Shown here in pieces: positions 1 to 9,399 of a stretch of 64,000 nucleotides of DNA. The stretch covers positions 992,001-1,056,000 of the forward strand of contig NZ_CP101323.1 of assembly GCF_024300825.1 (NCBI RefSeq), read 5' to 3'. Every line of letters begins with the position of its first letter. The stretch's first letter is position 1. The translations under genes were made by a program, and so were the position numbers. Under the pieces are notes generated by a model that was not told the origin of the DNA, did not search any database, and was given only the letters and a program-made list of their open reading frames with translations. This stretch comes from Natronomonas gomsonensis. GTDB taxonomy: Archaea > Halobacteriota > Halobacteria > Halobacteriales > Haloarculaceae.

Positions 1-2
1 CA

Positions 3-860
3 CTTTTGACCGTCGGCGCGGAGAACCACTTCCTACCAGAGTGGGACCCCGACGCCGCACTGGCGACGATGGCCGAACACGACGCCACCTACGCCTTCTT
101 CATCCCGACGATGGTCATCGACTTACTGGAGCGTGATGTGTCCGACCACGACCTCTCTTCGCTGGAATTGATTGGTGTCGGCGGGTCGCCGATGCCGAAA
201 GAGCGCATCGAGACCGTCGAGGAGACCTTCGGCGTGACGCTCCTGGAGGGGTACGGCATGACCGAAACGACGCCGCTCGCTGCCATCAACCGCCCGGGGC
301 AGGACGTTCGGAAGGCCGGCAGCATCGGCCCGCCGGCGACGGAAGTCGTCGACGTACGCATCGAGAACCCCGAGACCGGCGAGGCCGCCGATACCGACGA
401 GAAAGGCGAACTGCTGTGGCACGGCGACACCGTCACGCCGGGGTACTTCCGGATGCCCGAAAAGAACGAGGAGGCCTTCGTTCAGCGAGAGGGCAAACGG
501 TGGCTCCGCTCGGGCGACATCGCCCGGATGGACGAGGACGGTCACCTGTTCGTCGAGGACCGCATCGACGACATGATAATCACCGGCGGGGAGAACGTCT
601 ACCCCCGTGAAATCGAGGACGTAATCTACGAACTCGATGGCGTCGTCGAGGTGGCCGTCATCGGGACACCACACGATCGACTCGGTGAGACGGTCACCGC
701 CGTCGTCGTCGGTGATGGACTCTCGGCCGACGATGTCGAACAGCACTGCCGTGGCCGGTTGACCGATTACAAGATTCCCCGTCGCATCGAGTTCGTCGAG
801 GAGTTACCGAAGACCTCCACGCGGAAAATCGACAAGGTGTCGCTTCGGGACGATTTCTGA
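3..860 (+). CDS. Acyl-CoA synthetase (AMP-forming), 5' end outside window
   Basis: The window opens inside this gene, so the N-terminal nucleotide-binding loop is missing. The remaining 285 residues are the C-terminal part of an ANL-superfamily adenylating enzyme: GYGMTE, a GELLWHG segment, the hinge stretch SGDIARMDEDGHLFVEDR, the GGENVYPREIE motif, and a terminal KTSTRKID loop carrying the presumptive catalytic lysine. The family activates a carboxylic acid as acyl-AMP and transfers it to CoA in the cytoplasm. Substrate cannot be read from the fragment. A dienoyl-CoA-reductase-like gene follows on the same strand, which fits fatty-acid or aromatic-acid degradation (inference). Confidence 0.9.
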   Translation, partial: LLTVGAENHFLPEWDPDAALATMAEHDATYAFFIPTMVIDLLERDVSDHDLSSLELIGVGGSPMPKERIETVEETFGVTLLEGYGMTETTPLAAINRPGQDVRKAGSIGPPATEVVDVRIENPETGEAADTDEKGELLWHGDTVTPGYFRMPEKNEEAFVQREGKRWLRSGDIARMDEDGHLFVEDRIDDMIITGGENVYPREIEDVIYELDGVVEVAVIGTPHDRLGETVTAVVVGDGLSADDVEQHCRGRLTDYKIPRRIEFVEELPKTSTRKIDKVSLRDDF

Positions 861-895
861 CGCCCGTATTAATCCCCCGGTAGTGGGAGACGACG

Positions 896-903
896 GATTA
901 ATA
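896..903 (+). promoter_or_regulatory. TATA-like box of the SDR gene
   Basis: The sequence GATTAATA is centred about 29 nt upstream of the ATG at 929. That is the spacing expected for a leaderless or very short-leadered haloarchaeal transcript. Confidence 0.5.
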
Positions 904-928
904 CTGGCTCCCTGCGGGGGTTGTTCGC

Positions 929-1738
929 ATGCCGAACGATTGGCCGGAGACGCCACCGAGTACCGACATATTCGCCGACGACTTGCTGGACGGAGAGACC
1001 GCGCTCATCACGGGCGGCGGGACCGGTATCGGCGAGGAGATGGCGCTGGCCTTCGCCGACCACGGTGCCGACGTTGCCGTCGCTTCCCGCAACATGGACC
1101 ACCTCGAACCCGTCGCCGAAGCCATCGAGGAGAAGGGCCAAAACGCCTGTGCGACCACCGTCGACATCCGCGAGAAGGAAGAGGTCGACGCGATGCGCGA
1201 TACGGTTCTCGACGAGTTGGGCGACATCTCGATTCTCGTCAACAACGCCGGTGCGAACTTCCTGACGCCGCTTGAGGACCTCTCGGCGAACGGCTGGCGG
1301 GCCGTCGTCGGCACCATCCTCGACGGCACGGCCTACTGTACGATGAGCGTCGGCGATTACATGATAGACAACGGCGGCGGCTCCATCATCGCGATGGGTG
1401 CGACGAACTCCGTCCACGGTGCGCCGTTCCACGGCCACTCCGGGGCGGGGAAGGCCGGCGTCCACAATCTGATGCAGACGGTCGCAAGCGAATGGGCGAA
1501 GTACAACGTCCGCGCGAACACTATCGCACCGGGCATCATCGAAACCGAAGGCGTCACCGAAGCGGCAGGCGGTGCCCTCCCGGAGCAGATACTCGACACC
1601 GTCCCGGCCGACCGCTTCGGAACGGCCGACGACTGCGTGCCGCTTGCGGTGTTTCTCGCCAGCGACGCCTCGGCGTACGTCACCGGCAGTTACTACGTCG
1701 TCGACGGCGGCCACCTGCTGTTGCCGTCGCCGTACTAG
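929..1738 (+). CDS. 2,4-dienoyl-CoA reductase-like short-chain dehydrogenase
   Basis: A 269-residue SDR with the NAD(P)-binding glycine motif (GGGTGIGEEMA, near residue 28) and NNAG near residue 108. The classical catalytic YxxxK is absent: Ser171 precedes Lys175 in HSGAGKAGV. The stretch around it (SGAGKAG, then SEWAKYNVRANTIAPG) matches the layout of 2,4-dienoyl-CoA reductases of the DECR type, which use Ser/Lys plus a Tyr elsewhere. These reduce 2,4-dienoyl-CoA with NADPH during oxidation of unsaturated fatty acids. It follows an acyl-CoA synthetase on the same strand, which fits. A generic SDR with other substrates remains possible. Confidence 0.85.
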   Translation: MPNDWPETPPSTDIFADDLLDGETALITGGGTGIGEEMALAFADHGADVAVASRNMDHLEPVAEAIEEKGQNACATTVDIREKEEVDAMRDTVLDELGDISILVNNAGANFLTPLEDLSANGWRAVVGTILDGTAYCTMSVGDYMIDNGGGSIIAMGATNSVHGAPFHGHSGAGKAGVHNLMQTVASEWAKYNVRANTIAPGIIETEGVTEAAGGALPEQILDTVPADRFGTADDCVPLAVFLASDASAYVTGSYYVVDGGHLLLPSPY

Positions 1739-1797
1739 GGTTTGATTTCCCTCCCGCTCCGAGCGCCGTCTATGCCCTCCATTCGTGGTGGTTCGAC

Positions 1798-2586
1798 GTG
1801 AGCGTCGTCGTCGGTGTTCTCGGCTTGCTGTTGTTCACCGTGGGCGTTCTCGGCGTCGGATACGGCTGGCGCCGACGCCGACACCGAAGCGTCATCGCCA
1901 GCACCGAAACGACCGACGTGTTACGACTGACCCCCGGACCGGCCGAAGTGGTCGGGACCGCCGAACGGAGCGACGACGGGCCGCTCCCGGCGCCCTTTTC
2001 AGAGGAGTCGTGTCTCCTCGCCGAGTGGGAAATCGAGGAGTGGGAGGAGTCGGGAAAACACTCCAGTTGGCGAACCGAAGGGAAAGGAACGGTGACGACG
2101 CCGTTCTACGTCGACGACGGCACCGACCGGGTGTTGGTACGGCCGAGCGAGGCGACGGTCGACCTCGCCGGTTCACGGGAGACGACTCACGTTGGCGTCG
2201 ACGAGGAACCGCCGGAGTCGATACGCCGGTTTCTCGACCTCGATTCGACGCCGGGAGACCCCAACGAGGCGCTCATCAAGGCCCTCGACTGGGGAACGCA
2301 GGTCGGCGACCGGAAGTATCATCAACGACTCCTGAAACCCGGCGATGAGGTGTACGTCCACGGAACCGCGACCCGAGTCGGCGCGGAGACGTTCGGGAGC
2401 AACGACTTCGAGTTGATCGAGTCGGCCGACGACGGCCATCCCGACGCGGAGTTGTTCCTCGTCGCCGACAGCACCGAGTCGGAACTCATCGCTGACAGAC
2501 GCGACTGGCTGCTGTACGCCGGGGCGGGAAGTCTCGCCGCCCTCGCCGGTCTCGGGGTGGTGGCAGCGACGGTTCTCCCACCGTAA
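1798..2586 (+). CDS. GIDE-like membrane protein with two transmembrane segments
   Basis: No ATG is available near the front. The GTG at 1798 is the likely start because it immediately precedes the hydrophobic segment SVVVGVLGLLLFTVGVLGVG. That gives 262 residues with one membrane helix at the N-terminus and another near the C-terminus (GAGSLAALAGLGVVAATVL), and a soluble domain of about 200 residues between them. The soluble part has the arrangement of the GIDE/MULAN domain (GPAEVVGTAE, PFSEESCLLAEWEIEE, LLKPGDEVYVHGTA), which in eukaryotes sits between two helices in organelle membranes. There is no RING finger, so ubiquitin ligase activity is not implied. Function in archaea is unknown. Confidence 0.7.
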   Translation: MSVVVGVLGLLLFTVGVLGVGYGWRRRRHRSVIASTETTDVLRLTPGPAEVVGTAERSDDGPLPAPFSEESCLLAEWEIEEWEESGKHSSWRTEGKGTVTTPFYVDDGTDRVLVRPSEATVDLAGSRETTHVGVDEEPPESIRRFLDLDSTPGDPNEALIKALDWGTQVGDRKYHQRLLKPGDEVYVHGTATRVGAETFGSNDFELIESADDGHPDAELFLVADSTESELIADRRDWLLYAGAGSLAALAGLGVVAATVLPP

Positions 2587-2629
2587 TCGCCGGCGGAGAG
2601 GCGCTACGGCGTGAGTTCGTCCGACCCAC

Positions 2630-2882
2630 GTACTTTTTAACCCCGGAGGTAGAAGCTTCGGATAACCGAGCAACGGTCGCCCCGGACACGCATGGGCGAC
2701 CGGCAGACGCTGGCGGGAGACGGCCGATTGGGCAGGAACGTGGCGGCGTTGCCGCGACGGTTGCCTCGTCGGTTCCGACCGCCGGCCCACCGAATCGGTC
2801 GGTGTCGCGTCCGTCATAGACGGCCCTGCGGAAGCCGGTCGCTCGTTCGTGAGTCCGGAGAGCGGTCTCTCGGCTCTCAACT
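2630..2882 (+). promoter_or_regulatory. Promoter and long structured leader of the RNase J gene
   Basis: A TATA-like TTTTTAA at about 2633-2639 would start transcription near 2660, leaving a leader of about 220 nt before the ATG at 2883. The leader holds a strong hairpin: arms GGTCGCCC (2675-2682) and GGGCGACC (2694-2701) around an 11-nt loop. A smaller GCGGC/GCCGC hairpin follows near 2740. The only open frame inside it is arginine-rich and unlike the acidic proteins around it, so I read the stretch as untranslated. Confidence 0.45.
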
Positions 2883-4229
2883 ATGGAAGTAGAAATCGCG
2901 ACAATCGGCGGCTACGAGGAAGTCGGACGACAGATGACAGCGGTACGGGCAGGCGACAACGTGGTCATCTTCGACATGGGATTGAACCTCTCGAAGGTGC
3001 TCATCCACGACAACGTCGAAACCGAACGGATGCACAGCCTGGACCTCATCGACATGGGGGCCATTCCGGACGACCGCGTGATGAGCGACATCGAGGGCGA
3101 CGTACAGGCCATCGTTCCGACGCACGGCCACCTCGACCACATCGGCGCCATCTCGAAACTCGCCCACCGCTACGACGCACCCATCGTCGCCACGCCGTTC
3201 ACCCTCGCGTTGGTCGAACAGCAAATCGAGAGCGAAGAGAAGTTCGGCGTCCAAAACGACCTCGTCGAGATGGAAGCCGGCGGCACGATGCCCATCGGCG
3301 AGAAGTGCGAACTCGAGTTCGTCAACGTCACCCACTCAATTATCGACGCTATCAACCCCGTCCTCCACACGCCGGAGGGCGCCGTCGTCTACGGCCTCGA
3401 CAAGCGAATGGACCACTCGCCGGTGCTGGGCGACCCCATCGATATGAAGCGGTTCCGGGAAATCGGCCGCGAAGGCGAGGGCGTTCTCTGTTACATCGAG
3501 GACTGCACCAACGCCAGCAAGAAGGGCAAAACACCCTCGGAGTCGGTCGCCCGCGAGCAACTGAAGGACGTGCTGTACTCGCTTGAAGACTACGACGGCG
3601 GCATCGTCGCCACCACGTTCAGTTCCCACATCGCACGCGTGAAATCGCTCGTCGAGTTCGCCGAGGACATCGGCCGCCAGCCCGTCCTGCTGGGCCGCTC
3701 GATGGAGAAGTACTCCGGCACCGCAGAGCGACTGGACTTCGTCGACTTCCCGAGTGACCTCGGGATGTACGGCCACCGCAAATCCGTCGACCGCACGTTC
3801 AAGCGCATCATGAACGAGGGCAAAGAGGACTACCTCCCGGTCGTGACGGGCCACCAGGGCGAGCCGCGAGCGATGCTCACCCGGATGGCCCGCGGCGAGA
3901 CGCCGTACGAACTCGAAGACGGCGACAAGGTCGTCTTCTCGGCACGAGTCATCCCCGAACCGACCAACGAGGGGCAGCGCTACCAGGCCGAAAAACTGCT
4001 CGGCATGCAGGGCGCCCGCATCTACGACGACATCCACGTCTCCGGGCACCTCAACACTGAGGGCCACTACCAGATGCTGGAGGCACTCCAGCCGCAGAAC
4101 CTCATCCCGGCCCACCAGGACATGAAGGGCTTCTCGCCGTACGTCGACCTCGCGCGGAATCAGGGCTATCAGCTCGGTCGTGACCTCCACGTCACCGAGA
4201 ACGGGAACACGATACAGCTGACGGAATGA
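2883..4229 (+). CDS. rnj: Ribonuclease J (metallo-beta-lactamase/beta-CASP family)
   Basis: A 448-residue archaeal RNase J. The metal-binding HxHxDH motif is at residues 81-86 ([10 protein letters not shown]), followed by beta-CASP regions including [13 protein letters not shown] and the C-terminal [15 protein letters not shown] motif. The family degrades RNA 5'-to-3' with preference for 5'-monophosphorylated ends in the cytoplasm. The stop overlaps the start of the GGPP synthase gene (ATGA), so the two are cotranscribed. Pairing of RNase J with isoprenoid genes recurs in haloarchaea (family knowledge). A long structured leader precedes it. Confidence 0.95.
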   Translation: MEVEIATIGGYEEVGRQMTAVRAGDNVVIFDMGLNLSKVLIHDNVETERMHSLDLIDMGAIPDDRVMSDIEGDVQAIVPTHGHLDHIGAISKLAHRYDAPIVATPFTLALVEQQIESEEKFGVQNDLVEMEAGGTMPIGEKCELEFVNVTHSIIDAINPVLHTPEGAVVYGLDKRMDHSPVLGDPIDMKRFREIGREGEGVLCYIEDCTNASKKGKTPSESVAREQLKDVLYSLEDYDGGIVATTFSSHIARVKSLVEFAEDIGRQPVLLGRSMEKYSGTAERLDFVDFPSDLGMYGHRKSVDRTFKRIMNEGKEDYLPVVTGHQGEPRAMLTRMARGETPYELEDGDKVVFSARVIPEPTNEGQRYQAEKLLGMQGARIYDDIHVSGHLNTEGHYQMLEALQPQNLIPAHQDMKGFSPYVDLARNQGYQLGRDLHVTENGNTIQLTE

Positions 4230-5251
4230 GCTCATCAGACCGCGTCGAATCGGCGATTGCGGAGCGACGAGAAATCGTCAACGAGGCGATTACCGAGCAG
4301 TTGCCGGTCCAGAAACCCGAGCGACTGTACGCCGCCTCCCGCTACCTTCTGGACGCGGGCGGAAAGCGACTCCGACCGACTATCTTACTGCTCACTGCCG
4401 AGGCCATCTCCGGCGTGGAGCCGTTCGACGCCGAGTACCGCGAGTTCCCGTCGCCCGCCGGTGAGGAGGTTGACGTGCTCTCCGCGGCCGTATCCATCGA
4501 GGTCATCCAGTCGTTCACCCTCATCCACGACGACATCATGGACGACGACGACCTTCGGCGCGGTGTCCCCGCGGTCCACCGCGAGTACGACCTCGAAACC
4601 GCAATCCTCGCCGGGGACACGCTGTACTCGAAGGCTTTCGAATACATGCTCGACACCGGTGCACCGGCCGAGCGGAGCGTCGAGGCGCTCGACGAACTCG
4701 CCACCACCTGTACCGAAATCTGTGAGGGGCAGGCGCTGGACGTGGACTTCGAGAACCGCGGGGACGTGACGACAGAGGAGTACCTCGAGATGGTGGAGTT
4801 CAAAACCGCCGTCCTCTATGCGGCGGCGGCGTCAATACCCGCCATCCTGTTGGGTTCCGACGACGAGACTGTCGACGCGCTCCACGGCTACGGCCTCGAC
4901 ATCGGGCGTGCGTTCCAGATTCAGGACGACCTCCTCGATTTGACCGTCTCCAGCGACACGCTGGGCAAACAGCGCGGATCGGATCTCATCGAGGGGAAAC
5001 GGACGATTATCACGCTGCACGCCCGCGACCAGGGCATCGACGTGGAGAGTCTCGTCCCCGAGGACCCGACCGAGGCCGAAATCGAAGCCGCCGTCGAGAC
5101 GCTGGAAGACGCCGGCAGCATCGACTTCGCACGCGAGATGGCACAGGACCTCGTCGAGAGCGGCAAGGAGCGACTCGAAGTGCTTCCCGACGGTGAGTCC
5201 CGTCGACTGCTCGAATCCATCGCGGATTACCTCGTCGAGCGCGGGTACTAA
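4226..5251 (+). CDS. idsA: Geranylgeranyl diphosphate synthase (polyprenyl synthetase)
   Basis: A 341-residue trans-prenyltransferase. The first aspartate-rich motif is HDDIMDDDD (from Asp102), with the longer spacing typical of archaeal short-chain enzymes. The second is QDDLLD (from Asp234). GGKRLRP, which binds isopentenyl diphosphate, lies near residue 40. It condenses IPP with allylic diphosphates to make the C20 (or C25) chains of archaeal ether lipids, carotenoids and quinone tails. The start overlaps the stop of rnj by 4 nt. A T5 run follows the stop. Confidence 0.95.
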   Translation: MSSSDRVESAIAERREIVNEAITEQLPVQKPERLYAASRYLLDAGGKRLRPTILLLTAEAISGVEPFDAEYREFPSPAGEEVDVLSAAVSIEVIQSFTLIHDDIMDDDDLRRGVPAVHREYDLETAILAGDTLYSKAFEYMLDTGAPAERSVEALDELATTCTEICEGQALDVDFENRGDVTTEEYLEMVEFKTAVLYAAAASIPAILLGSDDETVDALHGYGLDIGRAFQIQDDLLDLTVSSDTLGKQRGSDLIEGKRTIITLHARDQGIDVESLVPEDPTEAEIEAAVETLEDAGSIDFAREMAQDLVESGKERLEVLPDGESRRLLESIADYLVERGY

Positions 5252-5257
5252 GACCCC

Positions 5258-5262
5258 TTTTT
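5258..5262 (+). terminator. Oligo-T terminator after idsA
   Basis: A run of five T residues lies 7 nt after the idsA stop, just before a fresh promoter region. Short U-runs without a hairpin act as archaeal terminators. The run is short, so confidence is modest. Confidence 0.4.
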
Positions 5263-5507
5263 GCACGGTTGCTCACCGACGGTGACTCTCGAACCACCTC
5301 GATGAAAAAGACACTCCGCCCGGCTTTTTATAAATGATAGCGCGGCCAGAGGGCCCATGCCCTGACGATTCGCCGGCTATCCGCCGAGACGGGAGTGTGG
5401 AATACGGATAGTCGAAAAGGTGAGGTTCGTTCCGCCTGTTCGCCATCTGCCGACAGGTTCGTGACAAGAGCTTTGAGGTTCGTGATAGATATTGACCGAC
5501 AAGGCTC
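5263..5507 (+). promoter_or_regulatory. Promoter region of the second acyl-CoA synthetase, with spaced direct repeats
   Basis: This gap holds a good TATA-like CTTTTTATAAATG at 5323-5335 and three copies of AGGTTCGT (5423-5430, 5455-5462, 5476-5483). The last two extend to AGGTTCGTGAYA. Spacings are 32 and 21 nt, about three and two helical turns, so the copies face the same side of the DNA. The last copy overlaps the likely core promoter of the ATG at 5508. This looks like an operator array for an unidentified regulator. I see no gene here. Confidence 0.4.
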
Positions 5508-7109
5508 ATGAAGCGAGAGATGCGCACCACGGACTTCCTCGACCGGGCCGTCGATATCTACGACGACGTGACTGGAGTCGTCGCTCACGACGGGAGCGAA
5601 TACACCTACGCGGAGGTCAACGACCGCGTCAACCGGTTGGCCCACGCCCTCGAGGAGCGCGGGGTCGAAAAGGGCGACCGCGTGGCGCTTTTGGCGCCGA
5701 ACACCCACTACTTCATCGAGACGCTCTACGCGACGAACAAACTCGGCGGCGTCTTCGTCCCGATGAACTACCGGCTGACCGCCGGCGAACTGGAGTACAT
5801 CCTCAACGACTGTGCGGCCGACGTCGTCATCGCGGATTACGACTTCGCCGAGGAGGTCGAACCCATCCGTGAGGACGTAGCCGCCGACCACTTCATCGGC
5901 TACGAGGCCGGCCGCATCGACGGGGAGTGGGACGACTACGAGGACCAACTCTCGGAGCAACCGACCGCCGAACCCGACCGCCCGGACATCGCCGAGGACG
6001 ACGACGCGAGCATCAACTACACCTCGGGGACGACAGGCGACCCGAAGGGCGTCGTTCGGACCCACCGGACCGAACACTGGCATGCACTGGTCCTCAACCA
6101 GCACATGGAGATTCGCGACGACGACACCTACCTGTGGACGCTGCCGATGTTCCACTGCAACGGCTGGGGCCACACCTACGCAATCACGGGTACCGGCGGG
6201 ACCCACGTCTGCCAGCGCACCTTCGACGCCGCCGACACCTTCCGGCGCATCCAGGAGTACGACGTTAGCTTCCTCTGTGGGGCGCCGACGGTGCTGAACA
6301 ACCTCATCCAGTTTCACGAGGACAACGACGGGGATGTCGTGACGACCGGCGACCGCGACGTGCGCATCGCGACGGCCGGGAGCGCCCCCGCGACGGCGAC
6401 CATAGAGACCGTCGAAGATGAGTTCGGCTGGCGCATCATCCACATCTACGGCCTCACCGAGACCGCGCCCATCATCACGACCAGCAACTCGCCCCGACGG
6501 CTGGCCGAACGCGGTCGTGACCTGAAGGTCAAACAGGGCTCGGAGACACTCTGTACCGATGTTCGGGTCGTCGACGAGGACGGCAACGACGTCCCCCGAG
6601 ACGGGACGACCATCGGCGAAATCGTCGTCAACGGCAACCAGGTCATGGACCGCTATCTCAACAAGCCCGAAGCGACGGAGCAGGCGTTCAGCGACCGAAT
6701 CGAGGGGTATTTCCACACCGGCGACCTCGCGACCATCGACGAGGACGGCATGGTCGCCATCCAGGACCGCCGCAAGGACATAATCATCTCCGGCGGCGAG
6801 AACATCTCCTCCATCGAAGTCGAGGACGCCCTCTACGACCACGAGGACGTGATGAAGGCCGCCGTCATCCCCGTTCCCAGCGAGAAGTGGGGCGAGACGC
6901 CGAAGGCCATCGTCGTCGAACGACCCGGAGCCGACCTAGCCGAAGACGGGCTCATCGATTTCGTCAAGGAGCGGTTGGCGAACTACAAGGCGCCGACCAG
7001 CGTCGATTTCGTCGACGACTTCCCGGAGACGGCGACCGGCAAGGTCCAGAAGTACGAACTCCGAGAGCGGTACTGGGACGACGAGGAGCGTCGGGTCGGC
7101 CAGGAGTAG
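5508..7109 (+). CDS. Long/medium-chain acyl-CoA synthetase (AMP-forming)
   Basis: A complete 533-residue ANL-family ligase. The ATP-binding loop is YTSGTTGDPKG (about residues 171-181), followed by YGLTETAP, the hinge HTGDLATIDEDGMVAIQDRR, GGENISSIEVED and the terminal catalytic-lysine loop TATGKVQKYEL. It activates a fatty or other carboxylic acid to the CoA ester. The start ATG gives MKREMRTTDFL, usual for the family. It is the second such enzyme in 7 kb. The promoter carries spaced direct repeats, so substrate-responsive control is plausible. Confidence 0.92.
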   Translation: MKREMRTTDFLDRAVDIYDDVTGVVAHDGSEYTYAEVNDRVNRLAHALEERGVEKGDRVALLAPNTHYFIETLYATNKLGGVFVPMNYRLTAGELEYILNDCAADVVIADYDFAEEVEPIREDVAADHFIGYEAGRIDGEWDDYEDQLSEQPTAEPDRPDIAEDDDASINYTSGTTGDPKGVVRTHRTEHWHALVLNQHMEIRDDDTYLWTLPMFHCNGWGHTYAITGTGGTHVCQRTFDAADTFRRIQEYDVSFLCGAPTVLNNLIQFHEDNDGDVVTTGDRDVRIATAGSAPATATIETVEDEFGWRIIHIYGLTETAPIITTSNSPRRLAERGRDLKVKQGSETLCTDVRVVDEDGNDVPRDGTTIGEIVVNGNQVMDRYLNKPEATEQAFSDRIEGYFHTGDLATIDEDGMVAIQDRRKDIIISGGENISSIEVEDALYDHEDVMKAAVIPVPSEKWGETPKAIVVERPGADLAEDGLIDFVKERLANYKAPTSVDFVDDFPETATGKVQKYELRERYWDDEERRVGQE

Positions 7110-7184
7110 TCGACGGCCTGCCCCGACCGCTCCCCCCGGTCGGAATCCACGATGTTTTGGTGCTCCCCGGGGAAGTCGTCGTCA

Positions 7185-8900
7185 ATGGACGACGACCTCC
7201 GAGAGCGGGTCGAACGCGAGGCCGAGACGGCCGCGCTGTTCAACGCGCTCAAACACGAAAGCGACGCACAGGTCGGCGCGATAATGGGACCGATGATGGG
7301 TGAAAACCCGGAATTCCGCGAACACGGCGACGAGATTCCCGGCGCCATCGCACCCGTCATCGAGCGGGTCAACGGCCGCTCGACCGAGGAGCAACGCGAG
7401 CGACTCGAAGAACTGGCCCCCGAGTTAGTCGAAGAACTCGACGCCGACGACGAGGAGGACGACCAGCCGTTGCCGGACCTGCCGAACGTCGAGGAGTACG
7501 ACGAAGTCAGGATGCGGCTGGCACCGAACCCGAACGGTCCGTGGCACCTCGGAAGCGCCCGAATGCCCGCCGTCATCGGGACGTACAAGGAGATGTACGA
7601 CGGCTGGATGCTGTGTCGCTTCGACGACACCGACCCCGAAACGAAACGCCCGGACCTCGACGCCTACGGCGAGATTCTCGACGCCATCGACTATCTCGGC
7701 TTCGACCCCAACGAGGTCGTCAAGGCATCCGACCGCGTCGAGACCTACTACGAGTACGCTCGGGACCTCATCGACGAAGGGGGAGCCTACACGTGTAGCT
7801 GTAGCGGCGAGGAGTTCTCCGAATTGAAGAACAACGCCGAGGCCTGTCCCCACCGCGAGAAGGACGCCGAGACCACCCACGAGGAGTTCGATGCGATGAT
7901 AGACGGCGAATACGGCGCCGGCGAGATGGTTCTCCGCGTTCGGACCGACATCGAACACAAGAACCCGGCGCTGCGCGACTGGGTCGCCTTCCGGATGGTC
8001 GACACGCCCCATCCACGGGAGGAGGCAGCGGAGTATCGCTGTTGGCCGATGTTGGACTTCCAGTCGGGTATCGACGACCACCTCTTCGGCATCACCCACA
8101 TCATCCGCGGTATTGACCTACAGGACTCGGCGAAACGACAGGCGTTCGTCTACGACTACTTCGGCTGGGAGTACCCCGAGGTGCTCCACTGGGGACACGT
8201 TCAAATCGACGCCTACGACGTACAGATGTCGACATCGACCATCAAGGAACTCGTCGAGTCGGGCAAACTCGACGGCTGGGACGACCCCCGTGCGCCGACG
8301 GTCGCGAGTTTGCGGCGACGCGGCATCCGCGGTGAGGCCATCGTCGAAGCGATGGCGGAACTCGGCACGTCGACCTCGAACGTCGACCTCGCGATGTCGT
8401 CGGTGTACGCGAAGAATCGCGAGTTGATAGACGACGAATCCGACCGCGCCTTCTTCGTCCGCGACGGCGTCGAGAAGACCGTCCTCGGTGCTCCCGAAGT
8501 CGGTGAACCGCCGGTTCACCCCGACCACGAGGACCGCGGAACCCGGTCGATTCCGGTCGGCGGCGCCGTCCTCGTCGAACCGGAGGACGTGCCGCCGAAC
8601 GGCAAGCGAATCTGGCTGAAGGGACTCGGCCCCGTCCGTCACACCCGCGACGCCTTCGAGTTCACCGGCGAAGACCTCGACATCGTCCGCGAGGAGGGCG
8701 TCGACGTGGTCCACTGGGTGCCCGCCGACGAGAACGTCCCGCTCCGTCTCCGGACGATGGACGGCGACGAGGCCGGCTACGCCGAACCCGGTCTCGCCGA
8801 CTACGACCCGGACGATGTCGTCCAGTTCGAGCGCATCGGCTTCGCACGGGTGGACGAACATGCCGAGGAGGAGTCCGTCGCCTACTTCGGCCATCCCTGA
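7185..8900 (+). CDS. gltX: Glutamyl-tRNA synthetase (archaeal type)
   Basis: The protein has 571 residues from the ATG at 7185; an upstream in-frame ATG at 7152 gives an unlikely leader. The HIGH-like motif is PNPNGPWHLGSAR (His at residue 121). The KMSKS-like loop is degenerate (DVQMSTSTIKELVESG). The C-terminal beta-barrel anticodon-binding region begins near residue 410. It charges tRNA-Glu, and in archaea also tRNA-Gln, which is then amidated by GatDE. An N-terminal helical domain of about 100 residues precedes the catalytic core, as in archaeal and eukaryotic GluRS. It is separated from idsA by the acyl-CoA synthetase gene. Confidence 0.95.
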   Translation: MDDDLRERVEREAETAALFNALKHESDAQVGAIMGPMMGENPEFREHGDEIPGAIAPVIERVNGRSTEEQRERLEELAPELVEELDADDEEDDQPLPDLPNVEEYDEVRMRLAPNPNGPWHLGSARMPAVIGTYKEMYDGWMLCRFDDTDPETKRPDLDAYGEILDAIDYLGFDPNEVVKASDRVETYYEYARDLIDEGGAYTCSCSGEEFSELKNNAEACPHREKDAETTHEEFDAMIDGEYGAGEMVLRVRTDIEHKNPALRDWVAFRMVDTPHPREEAAEYRCWPMLDFQSGIDDHLFGITHIIRGIDLQDSAKRQAFVYDYFGWEYPEVLHWGHVQIDAYDVQMSTSTIKELVESGKLDGWDDPRAPTVASLRRRGIRGEAIVEAMAELGTSTSNVDLAMSSVYAKNRELIDDESDRAFFVRDGVEKTVLGAPEVGEPPVHPDHEDRGTRSIPVGGAVLVEPEDVPPNGKRIWLKGLGPVRHTRDAFEFTGEDLDIVREEGVDVVHWVPADENVPLRLRTMDGDEAGYAEPGLADYDPDDVVQFERIGFARVDEHAEEESVAYFGHP

Positions 8901-8912
8901 GCGTCGGGAACG

Positions 8913-8918
8913 TTTAAG
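8913..8918 (+). promoter_or_regulatory. TATA-like box of the ferredoxin gene
   Basis: TTTAAG is centred about 31 nt upstream of the ATG at 8947, directly after the gltX stop. The ferredoxin therefore has its own short-leadered promoter. Confidence 0.45.
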
Positions 8919-8940
8919 TCCCGCCCAGTATTGGTGATAG

Positions 8941-9276
<336 letters not shown>

Positions 9277-9399
9277 CAGCCTCGTCGTACTCCTCGGCTA
9301 GCCCCTCGATACAGCCTTTTATCGCGATTTTCACTTTTGTTCCGCACTAACAACTATTAGGGAGCGGTAGCAGTATTTGCCACAGGTGATGAGGTACCA

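Noticed and set aside
2692-2892. 66-residue open frame upstream of RNase J
   Set aside because: Arginine-rich and without acidic character, no promoter at the right distance, and it overlaps the RNase J start. Typical of shadow frames in GC-rich DNA.
5328-6842. Long antisense frame (504 residues) through the acyl-CoA synthetase
   Set aside because: Opposite a well-identified gene; GC-rich third positions leave such antisense frames open by chance.
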